From: Methylotuvimicrobium buryatense 5G
GTDB lineage: Bacteria; Pseudomonadota; Gammaproteobacteria; Methylococcales; Methylomonadaceae
NCBI RefSeq assembly: GCF_000341735.1
Contig: NZ_KB455575.1
Coordinates: 1,270,619 to 1,334,618, forward strand
DNA: 64,000 nucleotides
Direction: 5' to 3'
Below, one piece after another: positions 28,601 through 38,651 of this stretch. The notes under the pieces were generated by a model, which was not told the origin of the DNA, searched no databases, and saw nothing but the letters and a program-made list of their open reading frames with translations. The position numbers and the translations under genes are program-made. How positions within the stretch are numbered: the stretch's first letter is position 1; each line of letters opens with the position of its first letter.

Positions 28601-29794
28601 ATGACCGGCCACATTATGCCAACTTACGGACGCTTGACCATTTCCTTGGATAGAGGCGAAGGCGTTTGGCTTTGGGATCAACAAGGCAATCGTTATCTGG
28701 ACGCTATCTCCGGCATTGCGGTATGCAATCTGGGCCATGCCCATCCTTCCATACATAAAGCCATCTGTGAGCAAAGCGCGAAATTGGTTCACACATCCAA
28801 TTTATACCGAATCGATTTACAAGAACAACTCGCCGATAGGTTAATGACCCTAAGCGGCATGGATAATGCCTTTTTCTGTAACTCGGGTGCCGAAGCCAAT
28901 GAAGCGTCTATTAAAATAGCACGCCGATTCGGTCATCAAAAAGGCATTGAACGTCCTGCCATCATCGTAATGGAAAAAAGCTTTCACGGCAGAACTTTGG
29001 CGACACTTAGCGCGACCGGTAATACCAAGATCCAGCAAGGTTTCGCGCCACTGGTTGAGGGCTTCATTCGAGTACCATATAACGACATTACCGCGATTGA
29101 AAACGCCTTACAACAGCACAGCAATATTGCTGCCATTCTTATCGAGCCGATTCAAGGCGAAGGCGGTGTTAATATCCCCGCACCGGATTATCTCAATAAC
29201 ATCCGCTCACTATGCGACCGGCACGATGTTTTGATGATGCTGGATGAAATCCAGACCGGCATTGGCCGTACCGGCAAGTTTTTAGCTTACCAGCATAACG
29301 GCATACTTCCCGATGTTTGCTCACTTGCCAAGGCGCTCGCTAATGGCGTTCCAATCGGCGCCTGCTTAGCGAGAGGAAAAGCCGCGCAAATTTTGACGCC
29401 GGGCACTCACGGTTCAACTTTCGGCGGCAATCCGTTAGCTTGTAGTGCAGCCCTAGCCGTATTAAACGAATTAAATGACGGTCATTTGATCGAACAAGCC
29501 GAGATCAAAGGACGAATGATCGCGTCCAAACTACATGAGCGCTTGGTCGACAAAAATAAGATCGTAGAAATTCGTCACAAAGGTTTAATGATCGGCGTCG
29601 AATTATCGGTACCTTGCGGCGAGCTCGTCAGCGACGCCTTATCAAAAGGACTATTGATCAACGTAACTAACGAAAAAACCATAAGGTTATTACCGCCGTT
29701 GATTATCGACGAGCAACAAATCGAAAGACTGGTGGAAACACTAACCGCCGTCATCCAAGAATTCACGGAAAAACATCAAGCCAATGAACCCTAG
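28601..29794 (+). CDS. argD: Acetylornithine aminotransferase
   Basis: PLP-dependent class III aminotransferase that converts N-acetylglutamate semialdehyde to N-acetylornithine; it may also serve in lysine synthesis. The 397-residue protein has the cofactor loop [15 protein letters not shown], the Asp of [14 protein letters not shown] and the Schiff-base Lys in [15 protein letters not shown]. It overlaps argF by 11 bases, so the two are translationally coupled. The start at 28601 fits family alignment and follows TAAGGTG. Confidence 0.96.
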   Translation: MTGHIMPTYGRLTISLDRGEGVWLWDQQGNRYLDAISGIAVCNLGHAHPSIHKAICEQSAKLVHTSNLYRIDLQEQLADRLMTLSGMDNAFFCNSGAEANEASIKIARRFGHQKGIERPAIIVMEKSFHGRTLATLSATGNTKIQQGFAPLVEGFIRVPYNDITAIENALQQHSNIAAILIEPIQGEGGVNIPAPDYLNNIRSLCDRHDVLMMLDEIQTGIGRTGKFLAYQHNGILPDVCSLAKALANGVPIGACLARGKAAQILTPGTHGSTFGGNPLACSAALAVLNELNDGHLIEQAEIKGRMIASKLHERLVDKNKIVEIRHKGLMIGVELSVPCGELVSDALSKGLLINVTNEKTIRLLPPLIIDEQQIERLVETLTAVIQEFTEKHQANEP

Positions 29795-30686
29795 ACACTT
29801 TATTAGCCTAAACGATCTAACTTCGACCGAATTTCGAACCTTAATCGATCGGGCAATCGAGCTAAAGAAATATCGTGATCCGAATTATCAGCCGTTGAAG
29901 GGTAAGGTTCTTGCCATGATTTTTGAAAAATCATCGACGCGAACCCGTATTTCATTTGAAACCGGCATGATTCATTTGGGCGGTTCGGCTTTATTTTTAT
30001 CGCCGCGGGACACGCAACTCGGCCGTGGCGAACCTTTGCAAGATAGCGCGAAAGTCATCTCAAGCATGGTCGACGGCATCATGTTGAGAACGTTCAAACA
30101 TGAAACGGTCACCACGATCGCAAAATACTCCAGCGTACCGGTCATCAACGGCCTTACAGATCTTCTGCACCCTTGCCAGTTACTTGCCGATATGCAAACT
30201 TATTTCGAATATCGCGGCGATATAGAAGGCAAAACCGTTACTTGGATCGGAGACGGCAACAATATGTGTCACTCCTATATAAACGCTGCAAAGTTATTGA
30301 ACTTTAAATTACATATTGCCTGCCCGCAGGGCTATGAACCGAACCCGGCAATAGTGGAAGCCGGACAGTCGCACATCAAGTTTTTTAATAGCCCAGAAGA
30401 AGCGGCAAAAGCTTCGGACTTGATTGTCACCGACGTATGGGCCAGCATGGGCCACGAAGAAGAGCAAAAACAACGCGAAATAGCTTTCAAGGATTATCAA
30501 GTCAGCGAACGAGTCATGAACGCGGCAAACCAGGACGCGCTTTTCATGCATTGCCTACCCGCGCATCGAAACGAGGAAGTCGCCGCTGAAGTCATCGACG
30601 GTCCTCAAAGCGTCGTCTTCCCCGAAGCGGAAAATCGCCTGCACGCACAAAAGGCTTTGCTGGAATTATTAATGAGTGACAAGTAA
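29784..30686 (+). CDS. argF: Ornithine carbamoyltransferase
   Basis: Joins carbamoyl phosphate to ornithine to give citrulline. The 300-residue protein has the carbamoyl-phosphate motif [12 protein letters not shown], the ornithine region [13 protein letters not shown], and MHCLPAHR with the catalytic Cys. It overlaps the 3' end of argD. Its second substrate comes from the carAB product encoded at 17.6-22 kb. Confidence 0.96.
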   Translation: MNPRHFISLNDLTSTEFRTLIDRAIELKKYRDPNYQPLKGKVLAMIFEKSSTRTRISFETGMIHLGGSALFLSPRDTQLGRGEPLQDSAKVISSMVDGIMLRTFKHETVTTIAKYSSVPVINGLTDLLHPCQLLADMQTYFEYRGDIEGKTVTWIGDGNNMCHSYINAAKLLNFKLHIACPQGYEPNPAIVEAGQSHIKFFNSPEEAAKASDLIVTDVWASMGHEEEQKQREIAFKDYQVSERVMNAANQDALFMHCLPAHRNEEVAAEVIDGPQSVVFPEAENRLHAQKALLELLMSDK

Positions 30687-30718
30687 AATTCGACCTATTC
30701 CTATACAATAATGCAACC

Positions 30719-31396
30719 ATGTCTGCATCAAGGATACTTGTGAAAATATTAGTATACGCTTTAATTCTCTCTGCAATAGTTATCAATACTGCCCAAGCTA
30801 AAACCGTGTATGTTACCGACGACTTGGAATTAACACTCAGAGTCGCCGAAAACGAACGCAGTAAAATTTTGCGAATGCTTCGCTCCGGCACTCCATTGAC
30901 ACTGATCGAAGATCGCGGCAATGGCTATTCTTACGTCAAAACAAGTAACGGTGTCGAAGGTTTTTTTCTAACCCGTTTTTTAAAAACCACGCCGCCTAAC
31001 AGTCATCTACTTGAACAAGCAAATAAAAAAATCGACCAACTACAAAATGAAAATGTAGGACTAAAATCCGAGTTAACTTCATTGCAAGAGACCTTTAAAT
31101 CTAGCGAGACATTAATGGCCGAGCGCAACCAATTGATGATGGAACTGGCCGAAATCAAACAAATTTCGTCAAGTGCTATCGACATTAAAAACCAGCGTGA
31201 TCAATTTCAAGAGCGCGTGGTTTCAGCCGAACGCGAGTTACAGCAAATTAAGCGCGAAAATCAAGCCTTACGCGATAGCGCCCATCAAGACTGGTTTCTC
31301 TATGGCGGAATACTCGCATTAGGCGGTGTTTTACTCGGTTTTTTATTACCGAAACTGAGTTTGGGAAGACGAACCAGCAGTTGGGATACGTTTTAA
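30719..31396 (+). CDS. TIGR04211-type SH3 and coiled-coil membrane protein
   Basis: A 225-residue protein: signal peptide (residues about 1-27, ending NTAQA), a bacterial SH3 domain (about 28-92, YVTDDLELTLRVAENERSKI then GVEGFFLTRFL), a long coiled coil (about 98-190) and a C-terminal membrane helix (LYGGILALGGVLLGFLLP) with a short basic tail. This architecture matches the family TIGR04211, whose role is not settled; a cell-envelope function is likely from the topology. It starts 33 bases after argF on the same strand. Confidence 0.85.
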   Translation: MSASRILVKILVYALILSAIVINTAQAKTVYVTDDLELTLRVAENERSKILRMLRSGTPLTLIEDRGNGYSYVKTSNGVEGFFLTRFLKTTPPNSHLLEQANKKIDQLQNENVGLKSELTSLQETFKSSETLMAERNQLMMELAEIKQISSSAIDIKNQRDQFQERVVSAERELQQIKRENQALRDSAHQDWFLYGGILALGGVLLGFLLPKLSLGRRTSSWDTF

Positions 31397-31409
31397 GAAA
31401 CAGGCATTA

Positions 31410-31630
31410 AATAACTTCAACATCTGTTGGCAGGGGCCCGGCGGCTCGATTGATAGATGTTCGCGGTAGGGAGGCGCCGTAAAGCCTACTCCTTGTAGAG
31501 GTTATTTGTGCATATTCCTAACCGAACCCTCGACAAAGCTCATAACTCCCGGAAGTTATCGCGAAATCCTAAGTTATTTTACTCATTCCTAAGGAACCGC
31601 TTCAGCTTGATACCCCAATCCACTATTAAC
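31410..31630. repeat. Degenerate repeat in the ilvD upstream region
   Basis: A stretch near 31430-31500 shows words of the core found in other elements (GGCGCCGTAAAGCCTACTCC), but no clear inverted ends. The rest of the gap before ilvD holds no gene. An ilvD promoter must lie here; I see no attenuator peptide rich in branched-chain codons. Confidence 0.35.
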
Positions 31631-31653
31631 AATTGAACACATCAGGAATTCAG

Positions 31654-33351
31654 ATGGCAAATTCAGGTGATAAATCCACAAGACGCTTTTCATCACAAGT
31701 CGTTGACGGCATGGAGCGCGCGCCTAGCCGCGCAATGTTGCATGCAGTCGGCTTCAAAAATGAAGACTTCAAAAAACCGCAAATCGGCGTCGCTTCAACT
31801 TGGAGCATGGTAACTCCCTGTAACATGCATATTAATCGGCTCGCCGACGATGCAGCACGGGGCGTCGATAAATCAGGCGGAAAAGCGGTTATTTTCAATA
31901 CCATCACGATTTCTGACGGTATTTCGATGGGTACCGAAGGCATGAAATACTCGCTGGTTTCCCGTGAAGTCATTGCCGACTCGATTGAAACCGTAGTCGG
32001 CTGCCAAGGCTTCGACGGCGTTGTTGCGATCGGCGGCTGCGATAAAAACATGCCCGGATGCATGATCGCATTATCGCGCCTGAACCGCCCAGCTATCTTC
32101 GTTTACGGCGGTACGATTCTGCCGGGATGCCATAATGATAAAAAGCTCGATGTCGTCTCGGTTTTCGAAGCGGTCGGCGCTCGCGCGAACAATAAAATCG
32201 ATGACGAAGAACTCGCTCAAATCGAAGCAAAAGCGATACCCGGCGCGGGTTCCTGCGGGGGCATGTACACAGCGAATACGATGGCTTCGGCGATCGAAGC
32301 GCTGGGCATGAGCTTACCGAACAGTTCGGCGCAAGCCGCAGTTTCCGAAGACAAACGCCTGGACTGCGAACGCGCCGGCGCGGCCGTGCTCGAATTGCTC
32401 GCTAAAGACATCAAACCGCGCGACATCATGACCAAAGAAGCCTTCGAAAATGCGATCACGATCGTTATCGCACTCGGCGGCTCGACCAATTCGGTGTTAC
32501 ATTTGATTGCGATGGCCAATGCAACCGGTGTCGATGTCACGCTCGACGATTTCACCCGCATCGGCAAAAACGTTCCAATGCTGGCAGACCTGAAGCCGAG
32601 CGGAAAATATCAAATGGCCGAGCTGATTGAAATCGGCGGCATTCAGCCATTGATGAAAGCCCTATTGGACCGCGGTTTACTGCACGGTGATTGCTTGACT
32701 GTCACCGGCAAAACGCTGGCCGAGAACCTTGCCGACGTACAACCGTATCCTGAAGGTCAGGACATGATCCATTCCTTCGACAATCCGATTAAAAAAGACA
32801 GTCACCTGGTCGTTTTATACGGCAATCTGGCTCCGGAAGGCGCGGTCGCAAAAATCACCGGCAAGGAAGGTTTATTGTTTACCGGCAAAGCAAAAGTATT
32901 CGATGCCGAAGAGCAGGCATTGCAAAGCATTTTGAACGGCAACATCGTCAAAGGCGACGTTATCGTGATTCGTTACGAAGGACCGAAAGGCGGCCCCGGT
33001 ATGCGCGAAATGTTGTCGCCTACTTCAGCCGTCATGGGCAAAGGCTTGGGCAAAGACGTCGCATTGATCACCGACGGCCGCTTTTCAGGCGGAACGCACG
33101 GCTTCGTGGTCGGACATATTACCCCTGAGGCCTTCACCGGCGGCCCGCTAGCCATCGTGCAGGACGGCGATTCCATTACGATAGACGCGGAAAACAACGT
33201 ATTGACGCTGCATATCAACGAGCACGAAATGAACCGTCGCATGGAAAAATGGCAACAACCGGCTCCAAAATACACACGAGGCGTATTGGCGAAATTTGCC
33301 AAATTGACCAGTTCGGCTTCAAAAGGTGCCGTAACCGACAATTTAGATTGA
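31654..33351 (+). CDS. ilvD: Dihydroxy-acid dehydratase
   Basis: Iron-sulfur enzyme that dehydrates 2,3-dihydroxy acids in isoleucine and valine synthesis. The product is 565 residues from the ATG at 31654, preceded by AGGAATTC; an upstream ATG at 31633 adds seven residues. Cluster-binding cysteines lie in [10 protein letters not shown] and [31 protein letters not shown] and [11 protein letters not shown] are further family blocks. It is followed closely by argA. Confidence 0.97.
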   Translation: MANSGDKSTRRFSSQVVDGMERAPSRAMLHAVGFKNEDFKKPQIGVASTWSMVTPCNMHINRLADDAARGVDKSGGKAVIFNTITISDGISMGTEGMKYSLVSREVIADSIETVVGCQGFDGVVAIGGCDKNMPGCMIALSRLNRPAIFVYGGTILPGCHNDKKLDVVSVFEAVGARANNKIDDEELAQIEAKAIPGAGSCGGMYTANTMASAIEALGMSLPNSSAQAAVSEDKRLDCERAGAAVLELLAKDIKPRDIMTKEAFENAITIVIALGGSTNSVLHLIAMANATGVDVTLDDFTRIGKNVPMLADLKPSGKYQMAELIEIGGIQPLMKALLDRGLLHGDCLTVTGKTLAENLADVQPYPEGQDMIHSFDNPIKKDSHLVVLYGNLAPEGAVAKITGKEGLLFTGKAKVFDAEEQALQSILNGNIVKGDVIVIRYEGPKGGPGMREMLSPTSAVMGKGLGKDVALITDGRFSGGTHGFVVGHITPEAFTGGPLAIVQDGDSITIDAENNVLTLHINEHEMNRRMEKWQQPAPKYTRGVLAKFAKLTSSASKGAVTDNLD

Positions 33352-33381
33352 TCGAGGAAAACCGACCGAGTCAGCTTTTTT

Positions 33382-34719
33382 GTGACAAATTCGAATTTAC
33401 CGGCCCCGTCTCTGAACCGCGCTTTCGTCAACTGGTTCAGAGACTCCTCGCCTTATATACATGCCCATCGTAACCGCACCTTCGTCGTATCTTTCGGTGG
33501 CGAAGCCCTACTCGATCCCGGCTTTGCGCATCATGTGCATGATTTCGCGCTGCTCAACAGCCTGGGGATACGGCTAGTTCTGGTACATGGCATTCGCCCT
33601 CAAATCGATACCTGCCTACGCAAACAAAACATCTCCCCCCGTTTTCATAAGAACCTCCGAGTCACTGACGATTTGGCTCTGCAATGCGTAAAAGAAGCTG
33701 CAGGCCTCGTCCGAGTAGAAATCGAAGCTCTCTTATCGATGGGACTGGCCAACTCGCCTATGGCCGGCGCCAAAATTCGCGTCGTTTCGGGTAATTTCGT
33801 CATTGCCAAACCGATCGGCGTCATCGACGGCATCGATTACGGCCATACCGGAGAAGTCCGCAGAATCGATAGCCAAGCCATACACCAACAATTGGACATG
33901 AATTCCGTTGTATTAGTCTCTCCGGTCGGCTATTCTCCGAGCGGCGAGGCATTCAATTTATCGGCCGAAAAAGTGGCCACCGAAATTGCGATCGCCTTAA
34001 AAGCGGAAAAACTGTTATTACTCACCGAACAAAGCATCAATCATCCTGAAACCGGCGACAAAATTCAGCAAATGACGACCGCCGAAACCAAACAATTTCT
34101 TGATCGCTTTCGGGATATAGAACAAACAATCAGCCTGCCTTTGCTGGCCGCGCTCCATGGCTGCCAATCCGGCGTTGAACGAGTGCATCTTGTCAATCGC
34201 CATCAAGACGGCGGCCTGCTTCTGGAATTATTCAGCCGAGACGGCACGGGCACATTAATTAGCTCAACACCTTACGAAGAATTGCGTCAAGCGACACTAA
34301 ACGACATCGGCGGCATCCTGGAACTCATCATACCGTTGGAAGAACAAGGCATCCTCGTTAAGCGCTCACGGGAAAAATTGGAAATGGAGATCGGCGACTA
34401 TATTATTATCGAACGGGACGGTCTGATTATCGGCTGCACCGCACTGCACTCGATCGAAAACGAACACGCCGGCATGATTGCCTGTCTGGCCGTACATCCC
34501 GATTACCGAGGTGCGGCTAGAGCCGGTAGACTACTGGAGGACTTGCAAAACAAAGCGAAAAAACTAGGCATGCGGAAACTTTTTGCACTCACGACACAAA
34601 CCAGTCATTGGTTCTTAGAGCGCGGATTCGCGCCAACCGCAGTCGAAACGCTGCCTGAACATCTAAAATCGGTCTACAATCCGCAGCGTAACTCTAAAAT
34701 ATTGTGCAAATCCATCTGA
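33382..34719 (+). CDS. argA: N-acetylglutamate synthase
   Basis: First enzyme of arginine synthesis. The 445-residue protein fuses an amino-acid-kinase-like domain (about 25-290; FGGEALLDPG, LVHGIRPQID) with a C-terminal GNAT acetyltransferase domain (about 300-445; IACLAVHPDYRGAARAGRLL). It starts with GTG (33382). This is the classical feedback-inhibited ArgA form, although the inhibitor site cannot be judged here. It lies 30 bases after ilvD and 10 bases before cpdA. Confidence 0.95.
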   Translation: MTNSNLPAPSLNRAFVNWFRDSSPYIHAHRNRTFVVSFGGEALLDPGFAHHVHDFALLNSLGIRLVLVHGIRPQIDTCLRKQNISPRFHKNLRVTDDLALQCVKEAAGLVRVEIEALLSMGLANSPMAGAKIRVVSGNFVIAKPIGVIDGIDYGHTGEVRRIDSQAIHQQLDMNSVVLVSPVGYSPSGEAFNLSAEKVATEIAIALKAEKLLLLTEQSINHPETGDKIQQMTTAETKQFLDRFRDIEQTISLPLLAALHGCQSGVERVHLVNRHQDGGLLLELFSRDGTGTLISSTPYEELRQATLNDIGGILELIIPLEEQGILVKRSREKLEMEIGDYIIIERDGLIIGCTALHSIENEHAGMIACLAVHPDYRGAARAGRLLEDLQNKAKKLGMRKLFALTTQTSHWFLERGFAPTAVETLPEHLKSVYNPQRNSKILCKSI

Positions 34720-34729
34720 ATTAATACCC

Positions 34730-35530
34730 ATGAGCACTCAAGGCGCGTTATCGCTATTACAATTAACCGACCTACACATTCTTCCGAGCCCCGGCGAAAA
34801 AATGCTAGGAGTCGACACCGAATTTTATTTCGAGGCCGTATTGCAACATGCGCGGAAAACGAACACTCATTATGATTTGGTATTGGTTACCGGCGATTTA
34901 ACTCAGGACCCCTGTCCTGAAGCTTATCAAAGAATTTTTGGTCGACTACAAGCATTATCGGTCGATACGCTATGCCTTCCGGGCAATCACGACGATTATG
35001 CTTTAATGCAGCAATGGCTAAACCAAGACAACATCAGCTGTAAGAAACATATCGAATTCAAGCATTGGCAAGTGCTTTGCCTGAATAGCCAGATACCGGG
35101 AAAAGCCGAGGGAAGCCTTAGTGAAAACGAATTGAGGTTTATTGAAGACGCGTTAGAAAAAAAACCGAATCTTTTTACGTTGATTGCGGTTCATCACCAC
35201 TGCGTACCGACCCGAAGTAGCTGGATGGACACGATGATCATCAAAAACAGCGACGAGTTTTTAGAGATTGCAGGCCGTTATCCACAAATAAGGGGCCTCA
35301 CGACCGGGCATATTCATCAAGAAATGGATATTCACTTGGGCTCGCTAAGAATATTGGGTACGCCATCGACTTGCTTCCAATTCAAACCGCTATGCTCGCG
35401 ATTTACGTTAGACGAGCTGATGCCGGGCTATCGAACCATTGAGTTACATTCGGACGGCCGGATCACCACCCAAGTTCACCGCCTGCCGGGCATCTTGCAA
35501 GAAATCGATCGGAACTGCACGGAATATTAA
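34730..35530 (+). CDS. cpdA: 3',5'-cyclic-AMP phosphodiesterase, metallophosphatase family
   Basis: A 266-residue class III cyclic nucleotide phosphodiesterase of the calcineurin-like fold. Metal ligands are in the usual order: TDLHI, TGDLTQD, PGNHDDY, VHHHCVP and TTGHIHQEMD. It would hydrolyse cAMP (family knowledge); other phosphodiester substrates remain possible. It starts ten bases after argA stops and is probably in the same transcript. No cyclase or Crp gene is in the window. Confidence 0.88.
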   Translation: MSTQGALSLLQLTDLHILPSPGEKMLGVDTEFYFEAVLQHARKTNTHYDLVLVTGDLTQDPCPEAYQRIFGRLQALSVDTLCLPGNHDDYALMQQWLNQDNISCKKHIEFKHWQVLCLNSQIPGKAEGSLSENELRFIEDALEKKPNLFTLIAVHHHCVPTRSSWMDTMIIKNSDEFLEIAGRYPQIRGLTTGHIHQEMDIHLGSLRILGTPSTCFQFKPLCSRFTLDELMPGYRTIELHSDGRITTQVHRLPGILQEIDRNCTEY

Positions 35531-35568
35531 GAAACTGTTTAAAAGTTACTACCCGGTTTTATCCGTCA

Positions 35569-35667
35569 GTATCAGGTAATGCTGGAACAAGTGTGCGCGG
35601 AACGGACGCCGCGCCCAAGCCTATAGGGATATATTCACGGCCTCTTCCGGAAGCTGTGCCTGATACT
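35569..35667. repeat. Core-carrying element with AGTATCAGG arms
   Basis: About 99 bp bounded by AGTATCAGG and CCTGATACT. The middle holds AAGCCTATAGGGATATATTC then ACGGC, a diverged form of the core of the TA-flanked elements. It lies between the convergent genes cpdA and rppH. Confidence 0.55.
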
Positions 35668-35674
35668 TACTAAA

Positions 35675-36211
35675 TTACCGAACTTTCTGTTGCTGCCATT
35701 TCTTAGCTAAAAAACCGTCCGCCTTGACCGGCACAGAATCGGCCAACAAAATCTCGCCTAACTCGGACATGGCTCTGCGATACACCTTTCGCTTGAAATA
35801 CACGACGTCTTTGAGCGGTTCCCAATAATCGACCCAACGCCAACCGTCGAATTCAGGTTTGGCCCCGCAATCGAATCGTACTTCCGAATCTTGTGTCAGC
35901 AAACGAAGAATAAACCAAATTTGTTTTTGCCCTATGCATAACGGCCACGAGTTTTTGCGCATGTAACGTTCCGGCAATTGATAGCGTAACCAATATCGAG
36001 TTCTGCCCAATAACTGAACGTGTTCGGAACGCAACCCCGTCTCCTCCCACAACTCCCGATACATCGCCTGTTCCGGGTCCTCGCCTTCATTGATGCCTCC
36101 TTGCGGAAACTGCCATGAATTGGCGCCCGTACGCTTAGCCCAAAACACGCGACCCTCGTCATTGCAAAGGATGATGCCGACATTGGGCCGGTATCCTTTT
36201 GAGTCAATCAT
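35675..36211 (-). CDS. rppH: RNA pyrophosphohydrolase (Nudix)
   Basis: Removes pyrophosphate from the 5' end of mRNA and so starts decay. From the ATG at 36211 the product is 178 residues and begins [15 protein letters not shown], the usual family N-terminus; an ATG at 36319 lies further upstream but gives an unrelated extension. The Nudix box is intact: [12 protein letters not shown] at its start and REL-EE-G at its end. Residues [18 protein letters not shown] near the C-terminus are also typical. Confidence 0.94.
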   Translation of the reverse strand: MIDSKGYRPNVGIILCNDEGRVFWAKRTGANSWQFPQGGINEGEDPEQAMYRELWEETGLRSEHVQLLGRTRYWLRYQLPERYMRKNSWPLCIGQKQIWFILRLLTQDSEVRFDCGAKPEFDGWRWVDYWEPLKDVVYFKRKVYRRAMSELGEILLADSVPVKADGFLAKKWQQQKVR

Positions 36212-36470
36212 GTTAAAACCTGTCAATATAAGCCTGATGACCAAGACTCCTAAACTGAGACGATAAAACGCACAAATTACTACCTGACCCGATTTTCGCC
36301 CTTGATAGGTTGAGGACAAAATAATCGGATGCGAGAACTACAGCGTATTATTTCTAAGTGTTAGAATGGCCCAGTAAACCAGGAATTTAAAATATTGCGT
36401 TATTGTTCCACAAAACAATCAACAAGGCTATAGCGCGATGCCCTTTAAAACTTTTCAATAGGTTACAGCA

Positions 36471-37157
36471 GTGAGTTTAGCGATCTTCGATTTAGATAAC
36501 ACCTTAATCGCCGATGACAGCGATTATTTATGGGGGCAATTTTTAGTCGACCGAGGCATTGTCGACAAAGCCCAATATGAAGCAGCCAATGCCAAATTTT
36601 ATGACGATTACAAACAAGGCTGCCTGGATATCGTGGAATTTCTTAACTTTTCACTAAAACCCTTATCTGAGCATGCCCCTAGCCAACTGTTTGAATGGCG
36701 GGAACAATTTACCGAAGAAATCATCAAACCGTTAATGCTCAAACCGGCTCAAGCTTTAATCGACAAACACAAAGCCAAAGGCGATACATTGATGGTGATT
36801 ACCGCAACCAATCGCTTCGTCACCGAGCCGATCGTCAAGCTTTACGGTATCGAACACTTGTTGGCGACGACCCCGGAGTTCATCGACGGCCGATATACCG
36901 GCAATTTCAGCGGCACGCCTTGTTTTCAAGCCGGCAAGGTCGCTTTACTGGAAAACTGGCTGACATCCTCGGAAGAAACGCTTGCAAACAGTTGGTTTTA
37001 TAGCGATTCGCACAACGACTTGCCTCTGTTGAATCGAGTGCAAAACCCGGTTGCGGTCGACCCCGACGAAAAACTCAAAGCCTATGCGGAACAATCGAAT
37101 TGGCCGATTATTAGCTTGCGCAACGATCACTGCCCTACTCACCATTTTCAAAAATAG
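36471..37157 (+). CDS. HAD-IB family phosphatase
   Basis: A 228-residue hydrolase of the SerB-like HAD subfamily. Motif I is FDLDNTLIADD (Asp nucleophile and acid/base), motif II the Thr of MVITATNR, motif III the Lys of FQAGKVALL, motif IV YSDSHNDLPLL. A GTG start at 36471 fits. Members act on phosphoserine or related phosphomonoesters; the substrate here is not clear. It is divergent from rppH across about 260 bases. Confidence 0.85.
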   Translation: MSLAIFDLDNTLIADDSDYLWGQFLVDRGIVDKAQYEAANAKFYDDYKQGCLDIVEFLNFSLKPLSEHAPSQLFEWREQFTEEIIKPLMLKPAQALIDKHKAKGDTLMVITATNRFVTEPIVKLYGIEHLLATTPEFIDGRYTGNFSGTPCFQAGKVALLENWLTSSEETLANSWFYSDSHNDLPLLNRVQNPVAVDPDEKLKAYAEQSNWPIISLRNDHCPTHHFQK

Positions 37158-37226
37158 AAATTCGCGATTACCGGCGAGGGAACCCCTTACGATTAACTTG
37201 CATTAACAAAACTAACAAACAATGCC

Positions 37227-37403
37227 ATGAATTTTTTCATACGCTTGAAGTATGCTTTGCTAATGTCGTTTTTGGCGCTGCTCGAAATCGGACCCATACC
37301 GATCGCTCCAATCATCGGATTATTCATCATAATATTTCTGCCTAGCTGGTTTAAAGACGCAGTCGACAGGATGTACCATTCGAATGACAGCCGCAAAAAA
37401 TGA
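37227..37403 (+). CDS. 58-residue small membrane protein
   Basis: A short gene from ATG at 37227 to TGA at 37403. The product starts MNFFIRLKYALLMSFLALLE, has two hydrophobic segments (about residues 8-19 and 24-44, the second IAPIIGLFIIIFLPSW) and ends in a charged tail (DRMYHSNDSRKK). Its stop overlaps the ATG of the next gene as ATGA, which argues for translational coupling and hence for a real gene. The family is unknown to me. Confidence 0.65.
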   Translation: MNFFIRLKYALLMSFLALLEIGPIPIAPIIGLFIIIFLPSWFKDAVDRMYHSNDSRKK

Positions 37404-37861
37404 AACCTATCCCCAAACGCCAAACGAACTATCTATTCGTATACGGAACTTTAAGAAGACATCACGGACACCCCATGTCGCGTTGGCTAAGTCAATGCGC
37501 CGACTGGATTGGCACCGGATATTTTCAGGGAAAATTATTTAATCTTGGGAAATATCCGGGCGTCGTAAAATCCAACAAAGCCGGTGACCATGTGCTGGGC
37601 GATATATACCGAATCGGCCGTCCAAAAATGATCCTAGCCACACTCGACCGCTACGAACAGTGCTCCATCCGCGACCCTCGACCCCACGAATATGCGAGGT
37701 CCATCGAACCAGTCATGCTCGGCAAAGGTAAAACCCTGAACGCCTGGGTTTATCTCTATAACCGCCCGATCAAGGATCTCATTTGCATTCCTTCCGGCGA
37801 TTATCTTGCATCAAGCGCCAAACAGAGTATTGGACGAACCTCAATAGGGAGAAAACGATGA
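37400..37861 (+). CDS. Gamma-glutamylcyclotransferase-like (AIG2/GGCT) protein
   Basis: A 153-residue protein with the family start YLFVYGTLRRHHGHPMSRWL, the substrate loop near GKYPGVVKS, and LDRYEQC. Such proteins cleave gamma-glutamyl peptides or gamma-glutamylamines, or have unknown roles. It begins inside the stop of the 58-residue membrane protein and ends in an ATGA overlap with a 35-codon frame. The substrate is not known. Confidence 0.85.
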   Translation: MKPIPKRQTNYLFVYGTLRRHHGHPMSRWLSQCADWIGTGYFQGKLFNLGKYPGVVKSNKAGDHVLGDIYRIGRPKMILATLDRYEQCSIRDPRPHEYARSIEPVMLGKGKTLNAWVYLYNRPIKDLICIPSGDYLASSAKQSIGRTSIGRKR

Positions 37862-37965
37862 CAACACAGATACACGACTACGATATGCACACTAGACCGG
37901 TAGAGGGACTTTCACCTTCCGAGATTCGCACAGCCTTGCTGGCTGCTCCTAAGTCCGTCGAGTAG
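37858..37965 (+). CDS. Possible 35-residue peptide coupled to the GGCT gene
   Basis: A short frame starting in an ATGA overlap with the preceding stop and reading MTTQIHDYDMHTRPVEGLSP then SEIRTALLAAPKSVE. The overlap suggests coupling, and the GGAGAAAACG before it could be a ribosome site. It has no recognisable family and could be chance. Confidence 0.3.
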   Translation: MTTQIHDYDMHTRPVEGLSPSEIRTALLAAPKSVE

Positions 37966-38318
37966 ACCGGTTCCTCTCAGCGAAGCCTGCTCTATCCATC
38001 TGCCGACACTTTTGTTGCTACGCCTCACCGCACGCGGCTTTTACGTGATCGCAAATAGTTTCGCTGTGCATCATTGATCCTGATTAGCAAGTTTCTTCAG
38101 ATAAAGCTCAAAGATCAGCATATTCCTAGCAGGACGGGGTTCGCAAGCCATGCGCGTCAAGCTAAAAACGGCCAAGCCGCATCACGCTCTTTCCCAAGTT
38201 CCAGCTTCCTGAACAGATTACCCAAGCTGGAGCTTGGGTAACAGCCTATTTTAATTTTTGCGACTACGACTGGCACCTGCTAGGACAATTGGCCTCGGCA
38301 AGCTGAAGCATCTTGCTA
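37966..38318. other. Intergenic region with a perfect palindrome
   Basis: No gene. A perfect 18 bp palindrome CCCAAGCTGGAGCTTGGG lies at 38221-38238, with a partial direct copy CCCAAGTTCCAGCTTCC at 38193-38209. This is a common dispersed repeat type. Confidence 0.55.
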
Positions 38319-38522
38319 TACCTTTCGCACTTCAAATTTCGGCAGTGCCTGAGGAGGCGCCGGGTGTCCGGTCGATTTTCGCTCCTGCAAAATCGACATT
38401 CACGCCATCCATGGCGCTCGCTAAGGCTTTGCCAGCATGGAGCTGGCATAGAGCCTACAGGGACGTATTCACGGCGTCCTTTGACGTGCATCCCGGTGCC
38501 GAATTTTGATCTACGATGGGTA
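38319..38522 (+). repeat. TA-flanked miniature element, copy 4 (with insert)
   Basis: A 204 bp copy with TA at 38317-38318 and 38523-38524, starting TACCTTTCGCACTTCAAATT and ending CTACGATGGGTA. Relative to the 157 bp form it carries about 50 extra bases after GGCGCCGGGTGTCCG, including TTTCGCTCCTGCAAAATCGA and CGCCATCCATGGCG. It lies upstream of the molybdate locus. Confidence 0.8.
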
Positions 38523-38651
38523 TATAGAGCTTAAAATTGCAAATTTTACATTTGTCGACTAATTGACAAAATTACCCCATTTATCGGAAACACAACAGCA
38601 AACGGCAATTCAATCTTATCCAAAAACGCCAACGAAGATTGAGTCCTACGC

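Noticed and set aside
31399-31653. Branched-chain amino acid attenuator before ilvD
   Set aside because: No short leader frame rich in Ile, Leu or Val codons followed by a terminator was found.
37193-37423. Minus-strand open frame of 76 codons
   Set aside because: Antisense to the coupled 58-residue membrane peptide, which has better context through its ATGA overlap.
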